From an uncultured Bacilli bacterium (GTDB lineage: Bacteria > Bacillota_I > Bacilli_A > RF39 > UBA660), in contig CALVVS010000003.1 in the NCBI GenBank assembly GCA_944363925.1, positions 1 through 53,645 on the forward strand: a stretch of DNA of 53,645 nt, given 5' to 3'. Made by a program: the position numbers and the translations under genes. The notes below the pieces were generated by a model that saw only the letters and a list, made by a program, of their open reading frames with translations, did no database searches and was not told the DNA's origin. Positions within the stretch are counted from its first letter, which is position 1. Each line of letters begins with the position of its first letter. Positions 8,949 through 18,691 of this stretch are shown in pieces.

Positions 8949-10493
8949 TTGCGCACACTAAATTCTTTAAAAAATGTTATAGGAAATTTTGCAAATAATA
9001 TACTTTTGAATTTGCTTAGATTTGTATCACGAATTATTTTTATTAGAGTTTTATCTGATGTTTATTTGGGTGTTAATGGGCTTCTTTCTAATGTTTTAGG
9101 CTTACTTGCTTTAAGTGAACTTGGTATTTCAACAGCGATTAGTTACAGTTTATATCGTCCACTTTCAGATAATAACGTTAATAAAATAAAAGCTTTAATG
9201 AATTTTTATCAAAAGGCTTATAGAGTAATTGCAATAGTTATTTTATTGCTTGGACTTATTTTATTACCTTTTTTACCTTGGTTTATTAAAGATACTAATG
9301 GTATTGAAAATTTAAATATTATTTATTTGATTTTTTTAGCTAACATGGTTATTGGTTATTTATTTTCTTATAAAAGAACACTTATTACAGCTGATCAACA
9401 AAATTATAAAATTATGCCAATTGTAATGTTTTATAGTTTTTTAACAACAGTACTTCAAATATCAGTTTTATTGATTTTTAAAAATTATATTATTTATTTA
9501 TTAATGCAATCGCTTTGCACGGTGCTTGAAAATTTAACGGTTAATCATTATATTAATAAACAATATCCTTATTTAAAGGATAACCTTAAGAATAATAAAC
9601 TAGATAAGAGTGAGTTTAAAGAAATTTCGACTAATGTTAAAGCTTTGATGTTCCATAAAGCTGGTAGTTATGTACTTTCGGCTTCTGATAATATTGTTAT
9701 TTCAAAGTTTATAGGTATTGTTATGGTTGGTGTTTATTCAAATTATGTTTTAATTGTTAATATGATTAATTCATTTATAACAGTTCTTATTAATAATGTG
9801 ACAGCTTCTTTTGGAAATTTAATTGCGAAAGATGACGCTAAGAAAAGTATGAGTGTTTTTGATGAAATGAATTTAATTTGTTTTATTTTATATGGTGGGG
9901 CTACTGTTTGTTTTATAAATTTATTTAATCCGTTTATTGATTTAGTATTTGGCGAGAAGTTTGTACTTCCAATGGTTGTTGTTTTTTTAATTTCTTTTAA
10001 TAACTTTTTAGTTGGTATGAATTTAGCGCCTATAACGATTCAAAGTGCGGCTGGTCTTTATAATAATGATAGGTTTGTACCACTTATTCAATCGTTTGTA
10101 AATATAGTTATTAGTGTTGTTCTAGCTTTAAAGATTGGCATTGCAGGAGTTCTTTTAGGTACACTTATAAGCCAATTTATTCCATTTATTGTTAAACCAA
10201 TAATAGCTTATAAGTATGTCTTTAAAGAAAAAGTTAGTGTTTATTTTAAAGAAGAGATGAAACAGTTTGTGTTATTATTTTTAGCTGTTAGTATTAGTTA
10301 TGGTTTGGTTTTATTAATAGGTGATCATCAGATTATTTTAGATTTAGCTATTAGACTTATTTTGAGCTTTTTGATTTCTTTTGTCGTTTTTTATTTAGGA
10401 TATAGAAAATCATTAGCTTTTGTAAATATTAAGAATCGTATTATGTTTATTATAGATAGAATTAGAAATAGAAAGGCTATAAATAATGGGTAA
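8949..10493 (+). CDS. Wzx-type lipid-linked oligosaccharide flippase
   Basis: The protein has about 14 hydrophobic segments and belongs to the MATE/polysaccharide-transport superfamily. Recognisable features are the N-terminal LLRFVSRIIFIRVL helix and the LSELGISTAISYSLYRPL segment typical of RfbX-like flippases in Firmicutes. It should flip undecaprenyl-linked repeat units across the membrane. The frame is open from ATG 8934, but that ATG has no binding site. TTG 8949 follows GGTGA (8940-8944) as in other genes here, so TTG 8949 is preferred (514 residues). It overlaps the GT14 gene by 8 nt. It is the only flippase of this type in the window and is a natural partner of the polymerase at 12328. 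Confidence 0.85.
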   Translation: MRTLNSLKNVIGNFANNILLNLLRFVSRIIFIRVLSDVYLGVNGLLSNVLGLLALSELGISTAISYSLYRPLSDNNVNKIKALMNFYQKAYRVIAIVILLLGLILLPFLPWFIKDTNGIENLNIIYLIFLANMVIGYLFSYKRTLITADQQNYKIMPIVMFYSFLTTVLQISVLLIFKNYIIYLLMQSLCTVLENLTVNHYINKQYPYLKDNLKNNKLDKSEFKEISTNVKALMFHKAGSYVLSASDNIVISKFIGIVMVGVYSNYVLIVNMINSFITVLINNVTASFGNLIAKDDAKKSMSVFDEMNLICFILYGGATVCFINLFNPFIDLVFGEKFVLPMVVVFLISFNNFLVGMNLAPITIQSAAGLYNNDRFVPLIQSFVNIVISVVLALKIGIAGVLLGTLISQFIPFIVKPIIAYKYVFKEKVSVYFKEEMKQFVLLFLAVSISYGLVLLIGDHQIILDLAIRLILSFLISFVVFYLGYRKSLAFVNIKNRIMFIIDRIRNRKAINNG

Positions 10494-11388
10494 ACATGCA
10501 ATTTTGATAATAGCTCACAATGAGTTTGATATATTAGAAAAAACGATTAGATTGCTTGATGATAAAGATAATGACATATATTTACATATAGATAAAAAAG
10601 TTAAATTTGATTTTAATTATTTTAAAAGTGTTCCAAGAAAAAGTAATTTGTTTTTTACTAAAAGAATTAAGGTAAAATGGGGAAGTATATCGCAAATTAA
10701 ATGTGAATATTTACTTTTTAAAGCAGCATATAATAAACATTACGATTATTATCATTTAATATCTGGTGTGGATATGCCACTTGTGGCTCCTCAAAAAATG
10801 CATGATTTTTTTGAGATTAATAAAGGTAAAGAGTTTGTAAATATTGATAATCATAATGAAATTAGTAGAGTTTCTTTAGAAAGAGTTAGTCTATATCATT
10901 TTTTGGTTTCGTGGGCTAGGTCTACTAATAAATTTAAGAGGAATTTTTTCGAAAAGTTTCATTTTAGAAGTTTAAGATTACAACGAAAATTAAATATTAA
11001 CAGATTGAAAAAAGAAAAAGTAATTTTTAGAAAAGGTGCGAATTGGGTTAGTATTACTGATGATTTTTTAAAATATGTTCTTAGTAAGGAAAAGTGGGTT
11101 TTAAAAGTTTTTAGATATAGCTTTTGTGCGGATGAACTTTTTATTCAAACCATTTTATATAATAGTGATTTTTACAAAAATATTTGTAGTTTAAAAAATG
11201 ATGATTATTTTTCTTTAAAAAGATATATTGATTGGAAAAGAGGAGCACCTTATACTTTTAGACTTAGAGATTATGATGATATAGTTAATAGTAAGTGTTT
11301 TTTTGCTAGAAAATTTTCTACTAAGGTTGATGATAAAATTGTTCAAAAGATATATGAAAAAGGGATGAGTGAACGTGGTGAAAGTTAG
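10486..11388 (+). CDS. Core-2/I-branching type glycosyltransferase (GT14)
   Basis: The 300-residue protein starts MGKHAILIIAHN and shows the GT14 ('Branch') pattern: IYLHIDKK, VKWGSISQI, the YYHLISGVDMPL motif, and a later FCADELFIQTI with acidic residues in the active-site region. GT14 members add beta-1,6-GlcNAc or xylose branches. In bacteria they occur in capsule loci with unknown acceptors. There is no membrane segment, so it acts in the cytoplasm or peripherally on the membrane. It overlaps the flippase gene upstream by 8 nt and the GT2 gene downstream by 11 nt, so translation is probably coupled. The family call is good; linkage and sugar are unknown. Confidence 0.85.
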   Translation: MGKHAILIIAHNEFDILEKTIRLLDDKDNDIYLHIDKKVKFDFNYFKSVPRKSNLFFTKRIKVKWGSISQIKCEYLLFKAAYNKHYDYYHLISGVDMPLVAPQKMHDFFEINKGKEFVNIDNHNEISRVSLERVSLYHFLVSWARSTNKFKRNFFEKFHFRSLRLQRKLNINRLKKEKVIFRKGANWVSITDDFLKYVLSKEKWVLKVFRYSFCADELFIQTILYNSDFYKNICSLKNDDYFSLKRYIDWKRGAPYTFRLRDYDDIVNSKCFFARKFSTKVDDKIVQKIYEKGMSERGES

Positions 11389-12331
11389 TATTATTGTACC
11401 AGTTTATAATTCAGAGAAGTATTTGGATAAGTGTTTGGATAGTTTGATTAATCAAACACTTAGTGATATTGAATTTATTATAGTAAATGATGGTTCTTTA
11501 GATAAAAGTGAAAATATAATTAAAGAATATAGAAAAAAAGATAAACGTATTAAACTTATTAATAAAGAAAATGGGGGACAAGCTTCTGCACGTAATTTAG
11601 GTCTTAAAGAAGCAAGTGGAGAATTTATTATGTTTATTGATAGCGATGATTATGTATCACTTGATATGTGTGAGGTTGCTTATAATGTTGCTAAAAAAGG
11701 TTATGATATAGTATGTATGGATTATTATATAGTTAAAGATGGTGTTATTAGTTATGCTAATGCTTTTAAAGATAAAGAGTCTGGCAAAATTAGTCCTAAA
11801 GAATATTTATTTTCTGGAGCCGGTCCATGTAATAAGATATATAATCGTCTATTTTTGATTAATAATAAGTTTGCATTTCCTTTAGGAATTACATATGAAG
11901 ATTATGCAGCTATTCCAGCTTTAGCTAAGTTTAATCCAAAGGTTTATTATTTGAAGTATGCTAATTTTTATTATGTTCAGCACGATGGTTCTACGATGAG
12001 AAGTAAGGAGTATAAAAAGTCTTATGAAGATATTTTTCCGGCAACGGACTTTCTATATAGTAATTTAAGTAATAGTGATTTGAAAGAGGAGTTAGAAGGT
12101 TTAATTACATATCATTTGTTATATTTAGGGTCTTTAAATTTTTATAAATTTGGAAGATTTGAACAAATAAATAAAATAGCTGACTATATGCGTAAACATT
12201 TTCCAAAATGGAAAAATAATAAGTATATTAAGAGTTTTAAGTTAAAAGATAAAATTTTATTGAAACTTTTTTATCGTAAAAGATATGGTTTAATTAAGTT
12301 TATTCAGAAAATCAAGAGGTGCATTAGATGA
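11378..12331 (+). CDS. Family 2 glycosyltransferase
   Basis: This GT2 protein of 317 residues has [38 protein letters not shown] and MFIDSDDY (the DxD motif). Three in-frame GTG codons (11369, 11375, 11378) could start it. GTG 11378 gives the usual start just before KVSIIVP and is 8 nt from AGGGATGAG. The C-terminal third is basic and may sit against the membrane. It resembles the GT2 proteins at 18692 and 21793 in layout, including a [16 protein letters not shown] segment after the catalytic core, suggesting duplication within the locus. Donor and acceptor are unknown. It overlaps the next gene by 4 nt. Confidence 0.87.
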   Translation: MKVSIIVPVYNSEKYLDKCLDSLINQTLSDIEFIIVNDGSLDKSENIIKEYRKKDKRIKLINKENGGQASARNLGLKEASGEFIMFIDSDDYVSLDMCEVAYNVAKKGYDIVCMDYYIVKDGVISYANAFKDKESGKISPKEYLFSGAGPCNKIYNRLFLINNKFAFPLGITYEDYAAIPALAKFNPKVYYLKYANFYYVQHDGSTMRSKEYKKSYEDIFPATDFLYSNLSNSDLKEELEGLITYHLLYLGSLNFYKFGRFEQINKIADYMRKHFPKWKNNKYIKSFKLKDKILLKLFYRKRYGLIKFIQKIKRCIR

Positions 12332-13827
12332 GAAAATTGGATAAGAATAAAATTATTAAGATATTAATTACTGTATTATTAATGTGGCTTCCTTTTTTAG
12401 ATATGCTTAGGACAACTGCTTTTAAGGATATTGAATTGTTCGGAATTGCCCTTATAGAATTAGGTAATATATTAATTATTGGTGTTTCTTTAATATTAAC
12501 TTTTACTAAGTTAAAATTAAAGAATATAATGAAGTATGTTTTATTTTTAGTAATTGTATTTGTTTATATTGGATTACATTATTTTAATATCATTAAATTT
12601 GATACAAATATTTTTCCAAGAGCTAATTTTAATTTTATAACAGAAACATTTTATATTTTAAGAGTGTATATTTTACCACTTACACTTTTATATATTTTAT
12701 TTTATAACCGTGATATTTTTAATAAAGCATTTTATTTTAATATTATAAAATGGGTTATTGCAGTTATTTCCTTTAGTATTATTGTACTTAATATTTTGAA
12801 ACTATCTTATATTTCATATAGTCCAGAAAAGGGTCATGTTCTTTATAATATTTTTGATTATTTTTTATTTCAGGGAGATTATAAGCAATTGTCTTCAAGA
12901 GGATTTTTTGATTCGGCCAATGAACTTTCGGCAATCCTTTTTATGCTTATGCCTATGAATATTTATTTACTTTATAAAGAAGGTAAGAAATTTAATGTTA
13001 TTTTATATGTATCTCAATTTATAGCGATGGTTTTACTTGGAACTAGAACATCAGCATATGGAGCTCTTTTGATTAGTATTGTTTCTTTAATTGCTTATAT
13101 ATTACTAGTAATTTTGAAAGAAGAAAACCGTAAAGAATTTTTTGAGATTTCTTTTACTGTTTCTAGTTTAGCTTGTATAGCGTTTTTATGTATTTCTCCT
13201 TTTATGCTTGGCAGAATGAATACTAATAGTCCGGATTTTTCAATTAAAGATCAAGCGGCTTATACAGATTTAGAGAATATAGATATTAAGAAGCTAGATG
13301 AATTAATGGAAAAATACAAAAGTGAGTATATGATTGATGATTTGTTTTTAAGAACTTATCCTTTAAAAGGAGATCCTGAATTTTGGTTAATGATTGCTAA
13401 AAGGGATAAGTCTTTAAATAATAACAGTAGAATTATTAAAACAGATATTTTAAATAGAATTCAAGAACGAAATAATAATCCGATGGATAAGTGGTTTGGA
13501 ATGGGATATACTTTAAATTTTTTGGATTTAGAACGTGATTATTTTTATCAATATTATATTTTTGGTATTTTGGGATTACTTGTTTTAATTGCCCCATATT
13601 TTATTGTTTTAATTTATTTAGCTATTAAGGGGTTTAGAAACTTCAATAAGAATTTTAGATTTATTACAATTTTAGGCTGTATGAGCGTTTTACTTGGACT
13701 TGTTATTGCTTATTATTCTGGTCATGTTTTTGGCTGGGTTAGTCCAATGATGTATTTAACAATGTTTTTGGGTTTACTTATATGTATTATTTATGATAAC
13801 TGTGATAGTAAAGAGGTGAGAGTGTGA
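12328..13827 (+). CDS. O-antigen ligase/polymerase-like membrane protein (Wzy-like)
   Basis: The 499-residue protein has about 11-12 membrane helices with a large extracellular loop at about 300-390. The core motif SRGFFDSANELSAILF and the GTRTSAYGALL helix match the O-antigen ligase-like family (PF13425), which polymerises or transfers lipid-linked glycans at the outer face. With the Wzx-like flippase at 8949 it makes a Wzx/Wzy-type assembly pair. Polymerase versus ligase cannot be separated by sequence. ATG 12328 overlaps the preceding stop by 4 nt (ATGA), and the 3' end overlaps the next gene by 4 nt (GTGA), consistent with coupled translation. Confidence 0.8.
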   Translation: MRKLDKNKIIKILITVLLMWLPFLDMLRTTAFKDIELFGIALIELGNILIIGVSLILTFTKLKLKNIMKYVLFLVIVFVYIGLHYFNIIKFDTNIFPRANFNFITETFYILRVYILPLTLLYILFYNRDIFNKAFYFNIIKWVIAVISFSIIVLNILKLSYISYSPEKGHVLYNIFDYFLFQGDYKQLSSRGFFDSANELSAILFMLMPMNIYLLYKEGKKFNVILYVSQFIAMVLLGTRTSAYGALLISIVSLIAYILLVILKEENRKEFFEISFTVSSLACIAFLCISPFMLGRMNTNSPDFSIKDQAAYTDLENIDIKKLDELMEKYKSEYMIDDLFLRTYPLKGDPEFWLMIAKRDKSLNNNSRIIKTDILNRIQERNNNPMDKWFGMGYTLNFLDLERDYFYQYYIFGILGLLVLIAPYFIVLIYLAIKGFRNFNKNFRFITILGCMSVLLGLVIAYYSGHVFGWVSPMMYLTMFLGLLICIIYDNCDSKEVRV

Positions 13828-15227
13828 AGAAAAAGATTTTACTTTTTATAATAATTTTTAGTATTGGTATAATTGTAACTTATCCGGCTTTTGCTTCTTC
13901 TCATGCATTGGACAGTTATTTAACTATTTATAATGGTTTTAAAGAAACTGGTGATTTATTTTTACAAGATGGTAGATTGTTTAGTGCAATTTTAATGTAT
14001 TTTTATGATTTAATTAATTTACCTTTTGATTCGATGAATTTTGTAACTTTATTTTTCTTAAATATATTTTTAGCTTTGGCTATTTTGAAGTTGTATTTAT
14101 TTTTTAGTAAATACAAAGCTGGTAAAGTGATGCAAATTATTTTATTTATTAGTACATTTTTGTTATTTTATACCCCTTTGATTTCTGATATACTTATTTT
14201 AGATGATGCAATGATTTATGCTTTAGGCATTTTGTTTGCTGTGCTAGCGGCTTTATTTGTTCAAAAAAATAGTTTTATTAATTACTTATTTTCTTTCATT
14301 TTACTTTTTTTAAGTGTTTTGTGTCATCCAATGATTTTAAGTTATTTCTTTATTATTTTACTTTTATTATTAATGAGTGATGAATGTGGTTTTAAGTACT
14401 TATTGAAGAAAATCGGAATTGGATTTTTAATATATATATTTGTTTTAATTTTTCATAAAATTATTTTTTCTTATAATTTGATATATGCGGTGAATGTTGA
14501 TAAAATATTTGTAGACATTTTACCTAATATTTTAAATGGATTATGGGGATTTATAGATTTTAAATATTATTTAATTTCTATAATTTTGCTTGTTTGTTTT
14601 ATTTATCTGTTTATCAAAAATGACAATAAAGGAAAAATTTTTGGATTATTTTGCTTTATGCTTATTTTCTTATTATTGATGCCATTTTTACTAAGTTTAT
14701 TTATTGATACTGATATAGAAGCAAGGATGTTTTTAACTTTTAGTTTGTTTCCTAGTTTCTTAGTGTTTTTGATTTTATTTAATTATAAAATTGATATTAA
14801 ATTTCAGTATGTAATTTTCTTCATTATGGGAATTTGGTTATTTTTATCTTTTTATTCTATTCATCAAAATATGATGATTAATTTTAAAAGATTTAAAGAA
14901 GATGTTAGTTATATAAATAATGTTAATCAGAGAATTGGATGGTATGAGGCTGAAGAAGAGATAGAAGTTAAGACGGTTTATTATGCTAAAGATGAGAAAG
15001 TTGATGATTATTATGATTTTGGAAACTATAATAGTACTAGTGTGAGACTGCTTGCAGTGGATAAAGTATTTGAACGGGCTTTTGATGTTTATACTAATAA
15101 TGAATATAAGATTAAAGCTATGAGTAAAGAAGATTATGATAAATATTTTAAGGGAAAGAATTACAATAAGTTTAATAAAAAACAATTAGTGTTTGATGAT
15201 GATGTATTATATTTGCTTTTGTATTAA
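13824..15227 (+). CDS. Polytopic membrane protein, GtrII/GT-C-like
   Basis: The 467-residue protein begins at GTG 13824, well placed after GAGGTGAGA. It has about 10-11 hydrophobic helices and an extracellular-type C-terminal tail (about 370-467) rich in charged and Tyr residues. Between helices 1 and 2 it carries an acidic loop with LDSYLTIYNG and QDGRLFSAIL. A similar D...GR-F-S arrangement occurs in the frameshifted protein at 15256 and in GtrII-type transferases. This suggests a GT-C enzyme that takes sugar from a polyprenyl-phosphate donor and decorates the polymer outside the cell. The family is not certain, and no DxD motif of textbook form is present. Confidence 0.65.
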   Translation: MKKKILLFIIIFSIGIIVTYPAFASSHALDSYLTIYNGFKETGDLFLQDGRLFSAILMYFYDLINLPFDSMNFVTLFFLNIFLALAILKLYLFFSKYKAGKVMQIILFISTFLLFYTPLISDILILDDAMIYALGILFAVLAALFVQKNSFINYLFSFILLFLSVLCHPMILSYFFIILLLLLMSDECGFKYLLKKIGIGFLIYIFVLIFHKIIFSYNLIYAVNVDKIFVDILPNILNGLWGFIDFKYYLISIILLVCFIYLFIKNDNKGKIFGLFCFMLIFLLLMPFLLSLFIDTDIEARMFLTFSLFPSFLVFLILFNYKIDIKFQYVIFFIMGIWLFLSFYSIHQNMMINFKRFKEDVSYINNVNQRIGWYEAEEEIEVKTVYYAKDEKVDDYYDFGNYNSTSVRLLAVDKVFERAFDVYTNNEYKIKAMSKEDYDKYFKGKNYNKFNKKQLVFDDDVLYLLLY

Positions 15228-15255
15228 AAATAATTAAAATTTGTAGGGGATTTAT

Positions 15256-16778
15256 ATGATAAAGAAAAGACAAAATAGAGTTTACATATATATATTACTT
15301 ATATTTGTGTTTACTTTAAGTTTTAGTTTATTAATTCCAATTGGCGGTGATGATTGGGGTAACTTTTTACAAAAAGGTAAATCTTTGTTAGAAATCTTTG
15401 AAGGGGCTAAAAATTTTTATTTTACGTGGGAAGGCCGATTTTTTAGTAGAATTTTACTATTTTTACTTATTCCTAATGAAATTGTCTGGGCATTTTTAAA
15501 TGCTTCTTTGATGTCAATATTGTTTTATTTTATGTATAAAATATTGAATATTGATGATAAGTATTTACCATTATTATTAATGTGTTTGCTGTTTGTTGAT
15601 TTTGAAACTTATTCACAAGTTTATGTTTGGAGAACTGGTAATATTACTTATTTTATTCCTATGGTTTATGCATTTTTACTTATCTTTATTAGAAGAAAAG
15701 TTATTTTTAGCGGTGATGATAGGATTCATAAATTAGATTATTTATTAATTCCATTTTCTTTGATTTTTTGTATGTTTACTGAAAATGTGGCCGTTGGGAT
15801 ATATTTATTTGTCTGCTTAACAGTATATTTTATTATTTAAAATATAAAAAAATCGATTTACCAATACTGTTATGTTTGATAACATCTGTTGTTGGTTTTT
15901 GCTTAATGTATTTTAGTCCTGGAACTCAAATTAGAGTAAATGTAGAAAGCGAATTTACATCTTTATCATTATTTGAAAAATTATTATATAATATTCCTAA
16001 TTTGCTTAATTTTACTTTTATTAGAAATTCTTTTTTAACTTTGTTTTTTATAATATTAATGAGCATTATAACTAAAAGAAATGTAAAAAATAGATTTTTA
16101 AAATGGTTACTTTTATTTTTTATAATCATTCCTGCTGGAATTACTTTAATTGTTAATTTTTTATCACCTTTTATAACTTTACCAAATATAATGCTTAAAG
16201 TTATAAATCCGAAAATAATTTTTATTGATATTTATTGGATATTGTTTATTATTTTATTTATGTTTTTAATTATTTATTATTTAAAAATTGATAAAGCGAT
16301 CTGGTATTTTATTGTTTTAGCTATTATAAGTAATGGTGCAATGATGTTTTCGCCGGTATGGGGTGGTAGGACGGCTTGCTTTACAACCTTTATGCTTTAT
16401 ATGGTGTTATTTCTAATTACTAAAAAATTAAATTTAAAAATATTTGATAACAGTATATTTATTAAGTTTATGAATTTGATTTGCATTGTATTTATTGTTT
16501 TATTTACGGTTTATAGTATATGGATATATATGTTAAATATTGATAGAAATAAGTATATTAATTATCAATTGGATAATAATGCGAAAGAGTATGAAATTAT
16601 TATTTTACCAGTATATTACACATGGAATTTAAATACGTGGGGTTCTGACGGTGATTTTGCTTATAATTTTAAAAAAGCATATGGTATTGATAGAGACGCA
16701 CAACTTGTGTATGTTTCAAAAAAAGATGTTGACATTAATTTGGATGATTTGAATGTATCAAGTAAGTTAAGAGGTTAA
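15256..16778 (+). pseudogene. DUF6056-like GT-C-type membrane protein, split by a -1 frameshift
   Basis: The first part (15256-15840, frame 1, 194 residues) has GGDDWGNF, FTWEGRFFSRILLFLL and a WRTGNITYFIP motif, then stops at TAA 15838-15840. The rest continues without a break in frame 0: reading from about 15831 gives YYLKYKKIDLPILL and leads into FSPGTQIRV, a conserved run of this family. Adding one T to the TTT at 15836-15838 restores a single frame of about 507 residues with around 11 helices. So one base is missing in this sequence. The second half alone could only start at TTG 15876, mid-helix, with no binding site. Full-length homologues would act as external glycan-modifying GT-C-like proteins. 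It is either a true pseudogene or an assembly error. Confidence 0.82.
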
Positions 16779-16799
16779 AGTCTTTTTAATCTCTTTTTT
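16770..16799 (+). terminator. Rho-independent terminator
   Basis: AGAGGTTAAA (16770-16779) pairs with TTTAATCTCT (16785-16794), with one G-T pair, followed by TTTTT. It closes the transcript that ends with the frameshifted gene. Confidence 0.75.
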
Positions 16800-16802
16800 A
16801 TA

Positions 16803-16811
16803 TGATATAAT
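16803..16811 (+). promoter_or_regulatory. Extended -10 promoter before the Alg14-like gene
   Basis: TGATATAAT is identical to the element before the gene at 216. It directly follows the terminator, so the Alg14/Alg13-like pair starts a new transcription unit. The binding site GTGGAGGA precedes ATG 16837. Confidence 0.6.
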
Positions 16812-16836
16812 TAATATAGATAGTGGAGGATTAGTT

Positions 16837-17310
16837 ATGTCCAAAAAAAGAGTTATGTTTATATCTAGTACTGGTGGTCATTTAGAAGAACTTTTAAGAT
16901 TAAAGCCATTATTTGATAATTATGATTATTCTTTGGTTACGGAGAAAACAAAGAATAATTTAAATTTAAAAAATAAGTATAAAAAGGTGTCGTTTTTAGT
17001 TTATGGAACTAAAGATCATTTATTTTCATATTTGTTTAAATTTATATTTAATTGTTTTAAGAGTATTGGAATTTATTTTAAATATCGTCCAAAATATATT
17101 GTAACCACAGGAACACATACTGCTGTTCCTATGTGTTATATTGGTAAATTGCTTAGAAGTAAAATAATTTTTATTGAAACTTTTGCAAATATGGAAACTC
17201 GTACTTTGGCTGGTAGGTTAGTGTATCCAATTGCTGATAAGTTTATTGTACAATGGGAAGAAATGCTTAAACTTTATCCAAATGCAGAATACTGGGGGTG
17301 GATTTTTTGA
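16837..17310 (+). CDS. Alg14/PssD-type glycosyltransferase membrane subunit
   Basis: The 157-residue protein starts KRVMFISSTGGHLEELLRL, the family signature of Alg14, PssD, CpsF and EpsE. It continues with IVTTGTHTAVPMCY and IIFIETFANMETRTLAGRL. The family forms the acceptor-binding, membrane-associated half of a split UDP-sugar transferase and is inactive without its Alg13-like partner. That partner is the next gene, overlapping by 4 nt (TTGA). In capsule loci the pair adds a beta-1,4-linked Gal, Glc or GlcNAc to the first lipid-linked sugar. This hints that a priming transferase elsewhere in the genome makes the acceptor. Confidence 0.9.
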   Translation: MSKKRVMFISSTGGHLEELLRLKPLFDNYDYSLVTEKTKNNLNLKNKYKKVSFLVYGTKDHLFSYLFKFIFNCFKSIGIYFKYRPKYIVTTGTHTAVPMCYIGKLLRSKIIFIETFANMETRTLAGRLVYPIADKFIVQWEEMLKLYPNAEYWGWIF

Positions 17311-17780
17311 TATTTGTAACTTTAGGTACACAAGATAAAAATTTTAAAAGATTATTGGAGGCTATTCAGAAACAAATTGATTTAGGAAATATAAAAGAAA
17401 AGGTAATTGTACAAGCAGGATGTACAAAATTTAAAAGTAATGATATGAGAATTTTTGATTTGGTTAATCGCGATGAATTTGATAAATATATGGCTGATTG
17501 TAATTTACTTATTACTCATGGTGGGGTAGGATCTATTATTGGTGGCCTTACACATGATAAAAAAGTTATTGCAGCGGCTAGATTGAAAGAATATAAAGAA
17601 CATACAAATAATCATCAAGTTCAAATTATTGATATTTTTTCAAAAGAAGGATATATTTTAGCTTTAGAAGACTTTGATAAATTAGATGAAGTTTTAAAAA
17701 AAGTCGACAAGTTTAAACCAAAGAAGTTTGTTAGTAATACTTCTAATTTTATTAAAAAATTAAAAAATTATATTGATTAG
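17307..17780 (+). CDS. Alg13/PssE-type glycosyltransferase catalytic subunit
   Basis: The 157-residue protein is the GT28 C-terminal domain alone. It opens MIFVTLGTQDKNF, exactly where the family starts, and carries ADCNLLITHGGVGSI and KEYKEHTNNHQVQI, the nucleotide-sugar binding motifs. The frame is open from GTG 17298, but that GTG is part of the binding site GGGGGTGG. TTG 17307 lies 6 nt after it and overlaps the stop of the preceding gene (TTGA). It provides donor binding for the complex with the Alg14-like subunit. It has no membrane segment. Confidence 0.92.
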   Translation: MIFVTLGTQDKNFKRLLEAIQKQIDLGNIKEKVIVQAGCTKFKSNDMRIFDLVNRDEFDKYMADCNLLITHGGVGSIIGGLTHDKKVIAAARLKEYKEHTNNHQVQIIDIFSKEGYILALEDFDKLDEVLKKVDKFKPKKFVSNTSNFIKKLKNYID

Positions 17781-17832
17781 ATTTGTTTTATTTGGTTTTC
17801 TTGTAAAAAAATATATTTTTTTATTCAATATA

Positions 17833-17841
17833 TGATAGAAT
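17833..17841 (+). promoter_or_regulatory. Possible extended -10 promoter before the SGNH hydrolase gene
   Basis: TGATAGAAT lies 20 nt before ATG 17862. No -35 box of quality is seen. The binding site TGGTGA (17850-17855) precedes ATG 17862. Confidence 0.45.
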
Positions 17842-17861
17842 ATTACATGTGGTGATTTTAT

Positions 17862-18686
17862 ATGATATATACTTATATTTTTTGCTTTATTTTATTGATA
17901 TGTATTTTATATTTAGTATCTGATGTTTTTGAACTTGATTTATTTAAAAATATGAAGAATATTTTTTACAATCATAAGTTTTTAATAAGCGTTATTATTT
18001 TTCTTCCATTATTTTCTTTTTTTACAGTTATTGCTAAATCAGAAAGTGATGATGTAGATAATAATTTTAATGTTCCTCTTTTGAGTTTAAGTAATAATTA
18101 TACTAATATTAATGATATTTCTTTTAATAAAGTAGTTATTGTTGGTGATTCTAGAATGGAATTTATTTATGATAAAAAAGATGAACTTGATATACCTAAA
18201 AATTTTATATTTGATGCGAAAAGCGGAGCAACAATTGATTGGCTTATTGATGTAGGCGAACCTAGATTAAGAGATATTTTAAATAATAGAGATACTAATT
18301 ATAAATATCATGTGGTATTTAATTTGGGAGTAAATGATCTAAATGACGATATTTTACCTAAGATGATTGCAGATGATTATTTAGAAATTTATAAAGAAGT
18401 AATTGAAGATTATCCTGATGTTAATTTTTATTTTCTTTCAGTAAATCCAATTGACGAAGATGTCATTTTTGATTATTTTCCTGGTAAAAGGAGTGATGAG
18501 AAGATAGAGTCTTTTAATGCTTACTTTGGAAAATATGTTAATGAAAAAGATGATAATCGTGTTCAATATTGTGATGCTTATAATCATATAGATTTTGGAA
18601 TGCCAGATGGTTTGCATTATGATGATGAAACTGATCAGAAAATTTTAAATTTTATTGCTAGAGATTGTATCAATTATGAGGGGTGA
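17862..18686 (+). CDS. Membrane-anchored SGNH/GDSL-type hydrolase
   Basis: The 274-residue protein has two N-terminal hydrophobic segments (about 3-22 and 40-60). A catalytic domain follows with [10 protein letters not shown] (nucleophile Ser in block I), an FNLGVND motif (block III) and PDGLHYDD (Asp and His of block V). SGNH proteins in surface-glycan loci remove or add O-acetyl groups. The membrane anchor places the active domain outside the cell. With two acyltransferase-3 genes in the locus, a role in O-acetyl turnover on the polymer is reasonable, but direction (esterase or transferase) is inferred. It ends 5 nt before the preferred start of the next GT2 gene. Confidence 0.82.
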   Translation: MIYTYIFCFILLICILYLVSDVFELDLFKNMKNIFYNHKFLISVIIFLPLFSFFTVIAKSESDDVDNNFNVPLLSLSNNYTNINDISFNKVVIVGDSRMEFIYDKKDELDIPKNFIFDAKSGATIDWLIDVGEPRLRDILNNRDTNYKYHVVFNLGVNDLNDDILPKMIADDYLEIYKEVIEDYPDVNFYFLSVNPIDEDVIFDYFPGKRSDEKIESFNAYFGKYVNEKDDNRVQYCDAYNHIDFGMPDGLHYDDETDQKILNFIARDCINYEG

Positions 18687-18691
18687 TTTAT

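Noticed and set aside
7844..10493. GtrA-GtrB-Gtr serotype-conversion phage cassette
   Set aside because: The GtrB-like gene is here but the GtrA homologue is 24 kb away beside mnmA, and no phage genes or att sites lie between, so this is not a phage cassette.
14844..15185. Open frame of 113 codons antisense to the GtrII-like gene
   Set aside because: It lacks a binding site, its composition is that of the reverse complement of a membrane-protein gene, and the plus-strand gene is well supported.
15831..15845. Programmed -1 frameshift in the DUF6056-like gene
   Set aside because: The zero-frame codons ATT ATT TAA do not form a slippery heptamer and no clear stimulatory structure follows. A deletion or sequencing error fits better.
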